A DNA stretch of 64,000 bases from the NCBI GenBank assembly GCA_964445985.1, contig CAYUMU010000006.1, positions 1 to 64,000 of the forward strand. Direction: 5' to 3'. The notes under the pieces were generated by a model, which saw only the letters and a list, made by a program, of their open reading frames with translations, was not told the DNA's origin and did not search any database. A program made the translations under genes and the position numbers. Of this stretch, positions 9,427-18,841 are shown one piece after another. This DNA is from CAYUMU01 sp964445985. GTDB lineage: Bacteria > Planctomycetota > Planctomycetia > Pirellulales > S012-138. Numbering within the stretch: the stretch's first letter is position 1; each line of letters begins with the position of its first letter.

Positions 9427-9744
9427 GAACCGCTCCCCAAAAACGCTCAATGTCGTACCCCAACCAATGAAATGCTTGGCCTTGAAAGGTATACGCAGTG
9501 TAGTTTTGCGCGCCTTTCGTTGTCAAAACCTTTGTGCGAGGCGATAACCATTAGAACGCCGCGTTTAACGCTGGAATGCCGACAATGGGGGCGGGTTGTC
9601 AATTCCACCAGGCCATGTTAGGAACTTTACCAGTCCAGTCCATCGTTGTGTTCGTCTGGGACGACGTCTCCAACTTCCCATAGGCACGGGTGCACCTCGC
9701 GCCTGAGACTCCGCATTCGCACCGTAATTCGCAGGATTCACTCC
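9427..9744. other. divergent intergenic region (318 bases)
   Basis: This separates the minus-strand WD40 gene from the plus-strand guanylyltransferase gene and must carry both promoters. No clear -10/-35 pair, dyad or RNA gene could be picked out by eye. Confidence 0.4.
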
Positions 9745-10839
9745 ATGCTCCACGCCGTTATCATGGCCGGTGGAAGCGGCACCCGCTTCTGGCCGGAAAG
9801 CCGCAGAGATCGGCCCAAGCAGTTGCTCAACCTCACCGGCGAGCGCTCGATGATCCAGCTCACGGTCAGTCGGTTAGGCAATCTGGTCACGCCGGAGCGC
9901 ACCTTGATTGTGACCAACGAGCGGCTGGTGGCCGCGATTGCCGAGCAACTGCCCGACCTGCCGCCGGAGGCCATCGTGGGCGAGCCGTGCAAACGCGACA
10001 CCGCCCCCTGCATCGGGCTGGCCGCTCTGCTGGTGAGCCGCCACGACCCCGACGCCACCATGGCCGTGCTGCCGGCCGATCATGTGATCGAGCCGGCCGC
10101 GGTGTTTCAGGCGGCCATCCAGCAGGCGGAGCAATGGGTTGCCGACGCCCCCGGCCGCATTGTTACGTTTGGCATCCGACCCACGTACGCGGCCGAAATC
10201 TATGGCTATATCGAAGCGGGCGAAATCCTCAAAGCCACGCCCACGGCCGAGGTCGCCCCCACCGTGTATCAAGTTCAGCAGTTTCGCGAAAAGCCGGGCG
10301 CCGCCACGGCCCACAGCTTTTTGGAACAGGGCAACTACTTCTGGAACTCAGGCATCTTCGTCTGGAAGGCTGCCACCATTCTCGCCGCTTTGCGGCAGCA
10401 CCAGCCAAAGATGTTTCAGCACTTGCAAATCATTGGCGCCGCGCTCGGCCAGCGCGATTTTCAGGAGATATTCCGCCGCGAGTTCGCCGCCATCCAAGGG
10501 ATTTCCATCGATTTTGCCGTGATGGAACACGCCACCGACGTGGTGGTGATCGAAGCCCCGTTTACGTGGGACGACCTGGGCAGTTGGCGGGCACTCTCCC
10601 GCCTGGCCGGAACCGACGAGCAACAAAACACCGTGCTCGCGAAGCGCTACCTGGGGCTCGAGTCTCACGGCAATATCATTCGCAGCGAAGGCCAGCATCT
10701 GATTGTCACGCTCGGCATTCAAGACTGCATTGTGGTTCACACCGCCAACGGCACGCTGGTGGCCAGTAAAGAGCATGAAGAAAAAATACGCGACGTCGTC
10801 AAGCAAATGGAACAGCCGGGTTGGGAAGAATATCTTTGA
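9745..10839 (+). CDS. manC: mannose-1-phosphate guanylyltransferase
   Basis: 364 residues, cytoplasmic. It makes GDP-mannose from mannose-1-phosphate and GTP for glycan synthesis. The N-terminal nucleotidyltransferase signature is MAGGSGTRFWPESRRDRPKQ, the metal-binding region is VLPADHVI, and the sugar site contains FREKPG. WNSGIFVW and the TWDDLGSW motif are typical of this family. It lacks the C-terminal phosphomannose isomerase domain of bifunctional ManC/AlgA, so isomerisation must be done elsewhere. The ATG at 9745 was chosen because family homology begins there, with a weak GCAGGA about 8 bases upstream. Its stop lies only 3 bases from that of the convergent RND pump gene. Confidence 0.92.
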   Translation: MLHAVIMAGGSGTRFWPESRRDRPKQLLNLTGERSMIQLTVSRLGNLVTPERTLIVTNERLVAAIAEQLPDLPPEAIVGEPCKRDTAPCIGLAALLVSRHDPDATMAVLPADHVIEPAAVFQAAIQQAEQWVADAPGRIVTFGIRPTYAAEIYGYIEAGEILKATPTAEVAPTVYQVQQFREKPGAATAHSFLEQGNYFWNSGIFVWKAATILAALRQHQPKMFQHLQIIGAALGQRDFQEIFRREFAAIQGISIDFAVMEHATDVVVIEAPFTWDDLGSWRALSRLAGTDEQQNTVLAKRYLGLESHGNIIRSEGQHLIVTLGIQDCIVVHTANGTLVASKEHEEKIRDVVKQMEQPGWEEYL

Positions 10840-10842
10840 ACC

Positions 10843-13800
10843 TCAAGGTATTCTACTGGCTGGCGGAGCAGCTTCGGCTCGGCTCTCACGATTTTTCTCG
10901 CTGCCAAACCACATCAGCACATAAAAGAAAATCGGCGTGAGAATGATTCCGAACGCCGACACGCCGATCATGCCGGCGAATACGGCGGTGCCCAGCGAGC
11001 GCCGCATTTCGGCCCCGGCCCCCGTTCCCAACATCAGGGGCGCCACGCCCAGGATGAAGGCAAACGAGGTCATGATGATCGGCCGCAGGCGCAGTTTGGA
11101 GGCTTCCACCACGGCATCTCGCAGCGGCTTGCCCTCGTCGCGAAGTTGCTTGGCGAACTCCACAATCAAAATCGCATTCTTGGCCGCCAGCCCCACCAGC
11201 ACCAAGAACCCAATCTGCACGAAAATATCCACCGGCAACGAGGCAATGAACATCCCCATCACGGCGCACAACAAGCACATGGGCACGACCAGAATCACCG
11301 CCATGGGTAGCCGCCAACTCTCATACCTGGCCGCCAGCACCAGGAACACAAGCGCCGAGCCAATGGCAAATATATAGATCGCCGTGTTGCCGGCCATCAA
11401 CTGCAAATACATGATCTCTGTCCACTCATAGGTCACATTCTCATCGTCGGCGATGTCTTGAATGATATTGATCACATCGCCCGAACTGGTGCCGGGGGCC
11501 GGATTCCCCATCACCGCGGCCGAGGAGTACATGTTGTACCGCATCACCATGGCCGGCCCTCCCACGCTCTCATCGCGGAACAGGGTCGCCAAGGGAACCA
11601 TTTTGCCCAGCTTGTTGCGAACCATGAGTTGCCGCATCCGCGGGGCCTGCGTGCGGAAGTCGGATTCCGCCATCAGGTTCACCTGCCAGGTTCGTCCAAA
11701 CTCGTTGAACAGGTTGACATAGTACCCGCCCATATAAACCTGCAGGGTGTTGAACACGTCTTCCACAGGCACGCCGAGCGACTCGCACTTGGTGCGATCG
11801 ATATCGAGATACAACTGCGGCGTATCGGCGCTGAACATCGTGAACGAGCCAGCGATGCCAGGGCTCTCGTTGACCTTGGCAACCATGGCGTCGGTTTGAT
11901 CCTGCAGTTCTTGCAGATCGACATACCCTCGCTGCTCCACCTGAAACTTGAAACCGCCACCGGAGCCGAGGCCCTGAATGGGAGGAGCGCGAAACACTTG
12001 GATCTGAGCGCCGTCGATCTCCTCGCGGCATATGGCTTCGAGCTTGGCGCCAATCACGGCGTCGTAAAGTTCGGGCGACGTGCGATCTTCAAACGGCGCC
12101 AAGATCACGAAGCACGAACCGAAGTTCGATCCATTCGCCGATAGCAAGATCGATTGCCCCGCGATGGAAAGCGTATGAGCGACGCCTGCCATGCCGCCTT
12201 GACGCTTGCCGTCCTTCAATTCCCCCAGTGCCAGGTTCTGCACGCGGTCCATGATCTCTTGCGTTCGCTCCACCGAAGCTGAGTCGGGCAATTGCACGTT
12301 TACCAGCAGGTATCCCTGGTCTTGCATGGGTATGAACGCCTTGGGCGCCGCCACCATGCTCCACCCGGTCAATACCAGCAGGCCACCGTAAACGAATATC
12401 ACGATCGCGCTCAAGCGAGTCAGCCGGCTGATCGTGGCGCCGTAAAGCTCCGTCAGATAATCAAAGAAGCGATTGAAGCCGCGGAAGACAAAACTCAGCG
12501 AACGATTCACTACACCGATGATGAACCAGCCCAATACGGCGCCGGCAATCGCGCCAGGCACAAATAGCGCCATGTACGGCCCCCACGACAGGCCTTCGCC
12601 CTCTTGCATCCAGCCATGCCGTTCCAGCGGCTCCGTCAGAAAGGTTTGCGCCAGCCAGGCAGCGAGCAAACCACCGAACAGGCCGAAGATCCACCAGGGG
12701 AGTGCTTCATGCCGAGGGTGCCCATGTTCATCCATTTTCTCGGTTTGGAAAATGGCGACCGCGCGCGACGGTGTCAGCGTCATCGCGTTGATGGCCGAAA
12801 TGATCATGGCCGCGGAGATTGTCAAGGCAAACTGCCGGAAGAACTGTCCGGTCACTCCTGGCACGAACACGCTCGGCAAAAACACCGAACTCAGGACGAG
12901 CGTGATGGCGAGAATCGGCCCGGTAATTTCCTCCATCGCCCGAATGGTTGCGTTCTTGGCATTCAATCCATACGACATCTGCCGTTCGACGTTTTCCAGC
13001 ACCACAATGGCATCATCCACCACAATGCCAATGGCCAGCACCATGCCAAACAGCGTGAGGTTGTTCAGGCTGAAGTCCATGGCCGCCATTACGGCGAACG
13101 TGCCCACCAGCGAAACGGGCACGTCGATCATCGGCAGGATCATGGCCCGCCAGTCTTGCAGGAAGAAGAGAACCACGATGGCCACCAGAATGATGGCGTC
13201 GCGGAGAGTCTTGAATACCTCGACCACCGATTCTGTAATGAAGGGCGTGGTGTCATAGACAATCTTATATTCAATTCCCTGCGGGAACTTTTCGCTCAGT
13301 TCACGCATTTTGCTCTTGACCAATTTAGCGACTTGCAGAGCGTTGGAGCCCGGCAATTGCCAAATGGCCAGCCCCACCGACGGCATCCCATCCATCTGGC
13401 AGACTTGATCGTAGGCCTGCGCGCCAAGTTCCATGCGGGCCACGTCGCGCAGCCTTACCACCTGGCTGGAAGCGCGGCCTTCTTGCTCGTTTCCCTGTCC
13501 TGTCTTGATGATGACATCACCGAACTGACTGGGATCGGTCAAGCGGCCGAGCGTACTGAGCGTGAGTTGAAATTGTTGGCCTGCTGGCACGGGGGGGCGC
13601 CCTACCTGGCCGGCCGCCACCTGAACATTCTGATTCTTCACGGCCGAAACAACGTCTGCCGTCGTCAGGTCGCGCGAGGCCATTTTCTGAGGGTCGAGCC
13701 AGGCGCGCATGCTATAGTCGCGCTGGCCCAGGTAGGTAAGGTCACCGACGCCGTCGATACGCAGCAGTTCATCCTTGAGCTGAATCGTGGCATAGTTGGA

Positions 13801-14265
13801 TAGATAAAGATCGTTATAGCGATTGTCCGGCGAAATCAGGTTGATCGCCAGCAGAATGCTAGGCGATTTCTTCTTGGTGGAAATGCCCTGGAGTTGCACT
13901 TGCTCGGGCAATTGGGCCATGGCCAGCGAAACGCGGTTTTGCACCAGCACCTGGGCCATGTCCAAATCAACGCCCAGGTCGAAGGTAATCGTCAGATTAT
14001 AGGCGCCGTCGTTCGTGCAGAGGGAAGACATATAGAGCATGCCTTCCACGCCATTCACCTGCTGCTCGATCGGAGCGGCCACGCTTTCCGCCACCACCTC
14101 GGCATTGGCGCCCGGATAGGTACAACTTACCTGCACCGTGGGAGGCGTGATGTTGGGATACTGTGCGATCGGCAGCATGAAAGCCGCGACGCCGCCTATC
14201 AACACGATGACAATGGACACCACCCAGGCGAAAATCGGTCGTTCGATAAAGAATCGCGCTAACAT
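10843..14265 (-). CDS. RND multidrug efflux pump, inner-membrane transporter (HAE-1/AcrB family)
   Basis: 1140 residues. The start MLARFFIERPIFAWVVSI and the periplasmic porter phrases are those of AcrB/MexB proteins. The proton-relay aspartate pair is present in GIVVDDAIVVLENVER (about residue 405), with the FFLQDWRAMILPMI loop before it. It exports drugs, dyes or detergents using the proton gradient together with the adaptor encoded upstream (14462-15982). An extra hydrophobic insertion lies between TM6 and TM7 and contains two added candidate helices, which explains the length beyond AcrB's roughly 1050 residues. No outer-membrane TolC-type gene is nearby. No convincing Shine-Dalgarno site precedes the ATG. 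Confidence 0.95.
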   Translation of the reverse strand: MLARFFIERPIFAWVVSIVIVLIGGVAAFMLPIAQYPNITPPTVQVSCTYPGANAEVVAESVAAPIEQQVNGVEGMLYMSSLCTNDGAYNLTITFDLGVDLDMAQVLVQNRVSLAMAQLPEQVQLQGISTKKKSPSILLAINLISPDNRYNDLYLSNYATIQLKDELLRIDGVGDLTYLGQRDYSMRAWLDPQKMASRDLTTADVVSAVKNQNVQVAAGQVGRPPVPAGQQFQLTLSTLGRLTDPSQFGDVIIKTGQGNEQEGRASSQVVRLRDVARMELGAQAYDQVCQMDGMPSVGLAIWQLPGSNALQVAKLVKSKMRELSEKFPQGIEYKIVYDTTPFITESVVEVFKTLRDAIILVAIVVLFFLQDWRAMILPMIDVPVSLVGTFAVMAAMDFSLNNLTLFGMVLAIGIVVDDAIVVLENVERQMSYGLNAKNATIRAMEEITGPILAITLVLSSVFLPSVFVPGVTGQFFRQFALTISAAMIISAINAMTLTPSRAVAIFQTEKMDEHGHPRHEALPWWIFGLFGGLLAAWLAQTFLTEPLERHGWMQEGEGLSWGPYMALFVPGAIAGAVLGWFIIGVVNRSLSFVFRGFNRFFDYLTELYGATISRLTRLSAIVIFVYGGLLVLTGWSMVAAPKAFIPMQDQGYLLVNVQLPDSASVERTQEIMDRVQNLALGELKDGKRQGGMAGVAHTLSIAGQSILLSANGSNFGSCFVILAPFEDRTSPELYDAVIGAKLEAICREEIDGAQIQVFRAPPIQGLGSGGGFKFQVEQRGYVDLQELQDQTDAMVAKVNESPGIAGSFTMFSADTPQLYLDIDRTKCESLGVPVEDVFNTLQVYMGGYYVNLFNEFGRTWQVNLMAESDFRTQAPRMRQLMVRNKLGKMVPLATLFRDESVGGPAMVMRYNMYSSAAVMGNPAPGTSSGDVINIIQDIADDENVTYEWTEIMYLQLMAGNTAIYIFAIGSALVFLVLAARYESWRLPMAVILVVPMCLLCAVMGMFIASLPVDIFVQIGFLVLVGLAAKNAILIVEFAKQLRDEGKPLRDAVVEASKLRLRPIIMTSFAFILGVAPLMLGTGAGAEMRRSLGTAVFAGMIGVSAFGIILTPIFFYVLMWFGSEKNRESRAEAAPPASRIP

Positions 14266-14297
14266 GGCGGTGGCTTCACTGGAGGTGTGGGATGCTT

Positions 14298-14387
14298 GGT
14301 TTCTTGCTCGTTAACATCTCTAACATCTCTGCAAGCTGCGGAGAACTTTAATGCCTCAGCGTCCGTTGGCGGTTTACCCGCGTTAAG
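14298..14387. repeat. structured dispersed repeat, copy 1 (90 bp)
   Basis: This is an inverted copy of 21542-21620 with most bases identical. It carries an extra tandem 9-bp duplication (TAACATCTC twice) and two single-base insertions. It can form TCTCTGCA-AGC-TGCGGAGA (14326-14344) and a GCGG-loop-CCGC hairpin (14369-14381). It sits in the gap between the RND adaptor and pump genes, so it would be part of that transcript. Confidence 0.85.
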
Positions 14388-14461
14388 CATGTCCACCTTC
14401 AACATTCGAATCCGCGAGCACGTCGAATTGCGCCCGGCCCCTGATTCGACAAGAAAGTCGA

Positions 14462-15982
14462 CTATGAAGGGGTGTTGGCAGGCATGGGCGCGGCAGGCTG
14501 TGAAGGCTCGGTCGCCGGCGTGGCAGGGGGAGTCGTCTCGGATTTGTCGCCTCCAACTGGCTTGCTTTCCGGATCGGGTTTCGATTCCGAATCGGTCTTA
14601 GGCTCGGGGTTCGGTTGCGGTTTTGTTTCTGGTTCGGGTGTGGCATCTTGATCGGGTGTTGCCGCAGGTCGAGCAGGCAGGGTCGTCGCTGGTTGGGCCG
14701 GCGGTGTGGCATTGCCCGCTGGGGGCGGCAGTTCGATCGGCATCACCTTCAGGCCGGGATGAACCCGCTGCAAACCGCTGACAATCACGCGGTCGTTTGC
14801 CGTAAGACTGGGAACGGTATCCTGGCTTTTGGCCGCCGTTTCCTGGGGATCGTCATCCAAATCCACAATGGGTTGCAAACCTTCGGGCGTGCGCAGCATG
14901 GGGATGGGCAACACCACTTGCAACGAATTGGGCTGCTGCGGCCCCAGGTTTACCGGTCGATATTCAACAATGTTGTCATCATTCACCACGAGAACATACT
15001 TGAGCCCCTGATCGGTTCCGATGGCCGCCTGGGGTATCAGGATCGCCTCGTAGGGTGAGCTGATCGGCAGACGAATTCTGACAAACAGCCCTGGCGTCAA
15101 TAGCCGAGGGATATTCTTTCCCAGGCTGGGGTTGGGAAACTCGCCCCGAACTTGCAGCGTGCCGGTCGAAGCATCGAGGGCATTATCAACAAAGTTGAGT
15201 TTGCCAGCATGAGGATAGCGGGTTCCTTCATTGGACAGGCCCAAGTCGACCGAAAGGGAGTTAACCTCGCGGCTGGCCTTGAGCTTGCCTTCGCGAATGA
15301 ATTCTTGCACGCGCAGCACGGTGAACTCATCCACGTCAAAGTAGGCGAACATCGGGTCTTGCGAAACGACCGTGGTCAGCAGGGTTTGATCCTGGGTCAC
15401 CAGGTTGCCAATCGTGAGCAAGTTGCGACTGGCTTCGCCTTGAATGGGCGAGTTCAATCGCGTGAACTCAACATTCAGCTTGGCTGCCTCGGCATTGGCC
15501 AGGGCGGCTTCTTTGGAGGCTTCGGCTTCGCTTTCGGCGGCAATATACTTATCAATATCTTTCTTGCTAATGGCGCCGGGAGTTTTGGCAACTTCTTGAG
15601 CCCTCGCCAGGTCGGCCTTGGCGAGCACCAGTTGAGCTTCGGCCAAATTCACCTGCCCATTGGCAACATCAAGCGCCGCCTGATACGGCCTGGGATCTAT
15701 TTCAAACAGCTGCTGGTCTTTGGTTACTTCGGCACCGGGAACGAAATCGACCGACACCAGGTAGCCCGTCACCCGGGCTTTGATGTCCACGGATTGCTCG
15801 GCTTCGGTTCGACCGGTGAAATAAGCGTAATCGATCACGGTGCGCTGCACCGGCCGGCTCACCTTCACTTTGGGAGGAGCCTTGTCCTTCGAGGCCGACG
15901 ACTCCGGCCGGCATCCTCCCAAAGCCGCCAGGGCGAACGTCAGCACCCATCTCCAACTGGCTCGCGGTCTTGCTAGTCTCAT
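14462..15982 (-). CDS. RND efflux periplasmic adaptor (membrane fusion protein, AcrA/MexA family), lipoprotein
   Basis: 506 residues. The signal peptide ends in a lipobox (ALAALGGC), so the mature protein is probably lipid-anchored in the periplasm. The biotinyl-lipoyl-like entry segment (VDIKARVTGYLVSVDFVPGAEVTKDQQLFEIDP...), a helical hairpin (about 105-170) and the beta-barrel domain follow in the order expected for the family. It links the RND pump encoded downstream to an outer-membrane channel. The last 90 residues or so are a Pro/Glu/Lys/Thr-rich low-complexity tail not found in AcrA. The dispersed repeat lies between this gene and the pump gene. Confidence 0.93.
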   Translation of the reverse strand: MRLARPRASWRWVLTFALAALGGCRPESSASKDKAPPKVKVSRPVQRTVIDYAYFTGRTEAEQSVDIKARVTGYLVSVDFVPGAEVTKDQQLFEIDPRPYQAALDVANGQVNLAEAQLVLAKADLARAQEVAKTPGAISKKDIDKYIAAESEAEASKEAALANAEAAKLNVEFTRLNSPIQGEASRNLLTIGNLVTQDQTLLTTVVSQDPMFAYFDVDEFTVLRVQEFIREGKLKASREVNSLSVDLGLSNEGTRYPHAGKLNFVDNALDASTGTLQVRGEFPNPSLGKNIPRLLTPGLFVRIRLPISSPYEAILIPQAAIGTDQGLKYVLVVNDDNIVEYRPVNLGPQQPNSLQVVLPIPMLRTPEGLQPIVDLDDDPQETAAKSQDTVPSLTANDRVIVSGLQRVHPGLKVMPIELPPPAGNATPPAQPATTLPARPAATPDQDATPEPETKPQPNPEPKTDSESKPDPESKPVGGDKSETTPPATPATEPSQPAAPMPANTPS

Positions 15983-16477
15983 GGTTGCTCGTACCCCATT
16001 GAACCGTGGGCTGGCGCCTCCACGACGCTGGCATGTCTTGGGTACTCTAGCTCAAGGTTTCCCCGCGGACTGTGGACAATGCGAAACGGTGGCAAAAACA
16101 CGACGCGTGGTTTCCCCACGCACATGCCAGAAGGTATCGCGGGGGGGATGGTTCGTCACCGCCAAAGGCCGGATCGGTGTCTGCCCTCCCCCAGCAACGC
16201 AACCGTGCTCCCACGTCTTTGGAAAGTGTGGCGAGTCCGCAGGGCATTCGCATCCATCGGCAAATCCACTACAGTAGGCATCTGCGAATGATTGCCGACC
16301 AGTTGTGAGGATGGTAATGATGGCGGTAGCTGCATCGTCGTGGCGATGTGGTTTCTTTTCACCGAAAAGTCCAGCATGTTTAAAAAATGGAACGTAGGCT
16401 TCTGAGTGTCGGAACATGCAGGACAGCAACTTGCAACTTCCGTCGCTCCCTCCCGCAGTCAAGGATGCCCTCCCGCC
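15983..16477. other. divergent intergenic region (495 bases)
   Basis: This lies between the efflux adaptor gene (minus) and the plus-strand membrane protein gene. It must contain the promoters of both. No regulator gene, RNA gene or clear operator dyad was seen; the short frames that cross it have no protein-like character. Confidence 0.4.
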
Positions 16478-17344
16478 ATGAAAGCCACCGCACCTGCCGA
16501 ATCTCAAGCGGCCGCCGCGTTGCCTCCGCAGAACGTGCGGACCCTGATCAGCTTTCTGCTGTTCGTGCATTTTTTTTCACTCGCGGTGGTGTTGATTTTC
16601 AACAACGCCTCGACCGACATCGCGCAAAAGTTGCGGCGCATGCCCGGCTTGTACCTGCAGGCGTTGTACATGGACGTGGATTTCGACCACGGTCAACCAT
16701 TCAAGAAGCGCGTCTTTCCCGTTGCGGAAAACGCACCGGTCCAGCGCGACAATCCGCGCGATATGCCTCGCGGCCGCCGCGGCCGTTACCACCTCACCCA
16801 AGGCGAGGTTTACGACAACTCGTTTTTTGTCGAAGTGGAAATTCCCGACGCGGAGTACCTTCGCAAGCAAGGCAGCAAGTATCAGGGAGAGCGGAAGATC
16901 GTTACCATTCCCGCCAGCGATCTTGGCCCGCGGCAGCGATATTTGCGTTATCACACTTTGGCCTGGGAAGCCGCCCGGCTTAACGGTCAAGAAGAAGTGG
17001 ATGCCGTGCTGCTGGGCGGCATTGGCGGTGGAATTCTGAATGAACACGGCGTGCCGAAAAATGTGCCGTGCCGAGTGCGAGTTTGGCGGTTGGCGCCGCT
17101 GACGGTCGAACAAGCGATCCACCAGAATGAAACGGTTCGCGATCCCTGGAATAAACGCCCACTGGGTCCCGATATCAATCTCGAAGGCGTGATTTTCTTT
17201 GATAAAGACGGTCAGGTGCAGTTCTCAAGAACTTTGCCAATCAACGAAGTTGCTCCGCCCCCCGATAGTCCGCCGCCCGGCCCCGTCGGCGCGGGCGCCT
17301 CGCCCGCAATCGGGCCCGAGCCGAAAACGCCCCCCGGCGTGTAA
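16478..17344 (+). CDS. membrane-anchored protein of unknown function, partner of the HTTM gene
   Basis: 288 residues. One N-terminal transmembrane segment (about 26-45, LISFLLFVHFFSLAVVLIFN) follows a short cytoplasmic leader, so the bulk is probably periplasmic. The C-terminus is Pro/Gly-rich. No catalytic motif is recognised. The next gene, 107 bases downstream on the same strand, encodes an HTTM membrane protein, and the pair probably forms a transcription unit. ATG 16478 was preferred to a GTG at 16406 because the protein-like region begins there; AAGGA is 12 bases upstream, rather far. Confidence 0.7.
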   Translation: MKATAPAESQAAAALPPQNVRTLISFLLFVHFFSLAVVLIFNNASTDIAQKLRRMPGLYLQALYMDVDFDHGQPFKKRVFPVAENAPVQRDNPRDMPRGRRGRYHLTQGEVYDNSFFVEVEIPDAEYLRKQGSKYQGERKIVTIPASDLGPRQRYLRYHTLAWEAARLNGQEEVDAVLLGGIGGGILNEHGVPKNVPCRVRVWRLAPLTVEQAIHQNETVRDPWNKRPLGPDINLEGVIFFDKDGQVQFSRTLPINEVAPPPDSPPPGPVGAGASPAIGPEPKTPPGV

Positions 17345-17451
17345 GCGACTTCGCCCCCCGTTGCCTGACGAACCGATTGCGCCATCCCTGTTGAAAACAG
17401 CAAAGCCCTCTGGGGTTCTCGCCTATCTAGGCCAGCTTGGAGTACGGATCG

Positions 17452-18486
17452 ATGTCATCTCCTTCGCACAACCTTGTGTCGCCCAGTTGGAACGAAGAAT
17501 TGGGCAATTGCTGGAACCAGTTCTGGTTCCGGCCCAGCGATCCCGCCGTGTTGGGAACCGTGCGAGTACTTGTCGGCCTGGTGGCGCTGTACTTGCATGC
17601 CACGCTGGCATTTGACCTCGACCGGTTTTTTGGCCAGCAGGGCTTTTTGCCGCTGAGAACTGTCGACGATTGGTACGGCTGGTTTGTCGATACGGGCGAA
17701 CCGATGTTTCATCACTCGTACTTGAGTTACTTGCGAACGCCCGGCCAATTGATGGTCGCCCATTGGCTAGGCTTTGGCGTGCTGGCGCTCTTCACCTTAG
17801 GCGTCTTTACGCGAATTACCTCGATCGCCTCGCTGATCGTGTTGCTAAGCTACCTGCACCGCGCGCCCATGATCACCTCGCAGGTCGAGCCCATTCTGGC
17901 GATGTTCATGTTTTACCTGTGTCTTGGTCCCGCGGGCGCCGCTGTTTCGGTCGACGCCTGGTGGTCGGCGCGGCGCCGCCAGCACGATCCCACGTTGCTC
18001 CCGCGCCAAATCCAAACCGTTCCGACCCGTTGGGGCGCCACCGTGGTGGTGCGACTCATTCAGATTCATGTCTGTATATTCTATATGATGAGTTTCTTCG
18101 CCAAGATCGCTGGAGGAACGGCAGGCAATGTCTGGCTCCAAGGCGATGCCATGTGGTGGGTGATTACCGAGCCCGACATGCCGCTGGTCAACTTCACCTG
18201 GATCGCCCGCTACCCGGTGCTGATCGACTTATGGACCTTCTCTATCTTGTTGTTCGAGTTCAGTTTTCCCTTGCTGGTCTGGTTCCGGCTGTTCCGCCCC
18301 ATCATGCTGGCGCTGTCGGTGCCCATGTGGATTGGCCTGGCGCTTGGCGCCGGTTTGACCACCTACGCGGCGGTGATGCTGATTGGCAGTCTGGCCTTCC
18401 TCGACCCGCTTTGGCTCCGCTCGTTCAGCCTTTGCTGCCGAGAGAAGTTTGGGCGCAAGCCAACCGTTGCGACTCGGGGTAGCTGA
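17452..18486 (+). CDS. HTTM-domain (vitamin K-dependent carboxylase-like) membrane protein
   Basis: 344 residues with multiple hydrophobic helices. The pattern resembles the HTTM domain: the N-terminal segment RPSDPAVLGTVRVLVGLVALY, loop DLDRFFGQQGFLPL, helix region with TRITSIASLIVLLSYLHRAP, then IQIHVCIFYMMSFFAKIAGG and WIARYPVL. HTTM domains are shared with vitamin K-dependent gamma-carboxylases and are common in planctomycetes, but the bacterial function is mostly unknown. The ATG at 17452 has GGAG 9 bases upstream, preferred over an in-frame start at 17437. Confidence 0.8.
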   Translation: MSSPSHNLVSPSWNEELGNCWNQFWFRPSDPAVLGTVRVLVGLVALYLHATLAFDLDRFFGQQGFLPLRTVDDWYGWFVDTGEPMFHHSYLSYLRTPGQLMVAHWLGFGVLALFTLGVFTRITSIASLIVLLSYLHRAPMITSQVEPILAMFMFYLCLGPAGAAVSVDAWWSARRRQHDPTLLPRQIQTVPTRWGATVVVRLIQIHVCIFYMMSFFAKIAGGTAGNVWLQGDAMWWVITEPDMPLVNFTWIARYPVLIDLWTFSILLFEFSFPLLVWFRLFRPIMLALSVPMWIGLALGAGLTTYAAVMLIGSLAFLDPLWLRSFSLCCREKFGRKPTVATRGS

Positions 18487-18682
18487 TACCGCGCGGCACG
18501 CTCAATATTTGGCCAGCGTGCCCGGGCGGCCATGATTCGAAGACAGGCCCAAGGCAATGCTAGCGGCGCCAGGCTTTCATCAGCGCGCGAAATCCTGACA
18601 CGTGCCCCAAGAATTCTCGACGAGCCTGATTCAGCCGGTTCGTGAATGAAGCATCGCCAGAGTATTGAGAGTCGAGTGACTA

Positions 18683-18720
18683 TAAAAAAATGCCCCGTGG
18701 CGGGGCAGTCGCCACGGGGC
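18683..18720 (-). terminator. Rho-independent terminator of the penicillin acylase gene
   Basis: GCCCCGTGGCG (18692-18702) and CGCCACGGGGC (18710-18720) form a perfect 11-bp stem around a 7-base loop. The run of seven A at 18684-18690 gives a U-run on the minus strand, so it ends transcription from the gene that stops at 18842. It is the only feature recognised in the 355-base convergent gap 18487-18841. Confidence 0.85.
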
Positions 18721-18841
18721 CAAAATGTCGGTAGGGGGCAGATCCACCGACAGATGTAAGGATACCTGATTCGCCCAAGGGTGCAAGATTCGTCAGATTA
18801 CGTTTTCGTCATCGATGGCGAGCACCCACGAGAGCTGGCGA

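Noticed and set aside
12604..13803. Long plus-strand open frame (399 residues) antisense to the RND pump gene
   Set aside because: It mirrors a strongly conserved pump gene, is rich in His/Gln/Arg as expected for an antisense shadow, and has no ribosome site or domain.
16052..16570. Minus-strand frame of 172 residues in the gap beside the efflux adaptor
   Set aside because: No ribosome site, overlaps the start of the real plus-strand gene, and has no protein-like segment order.
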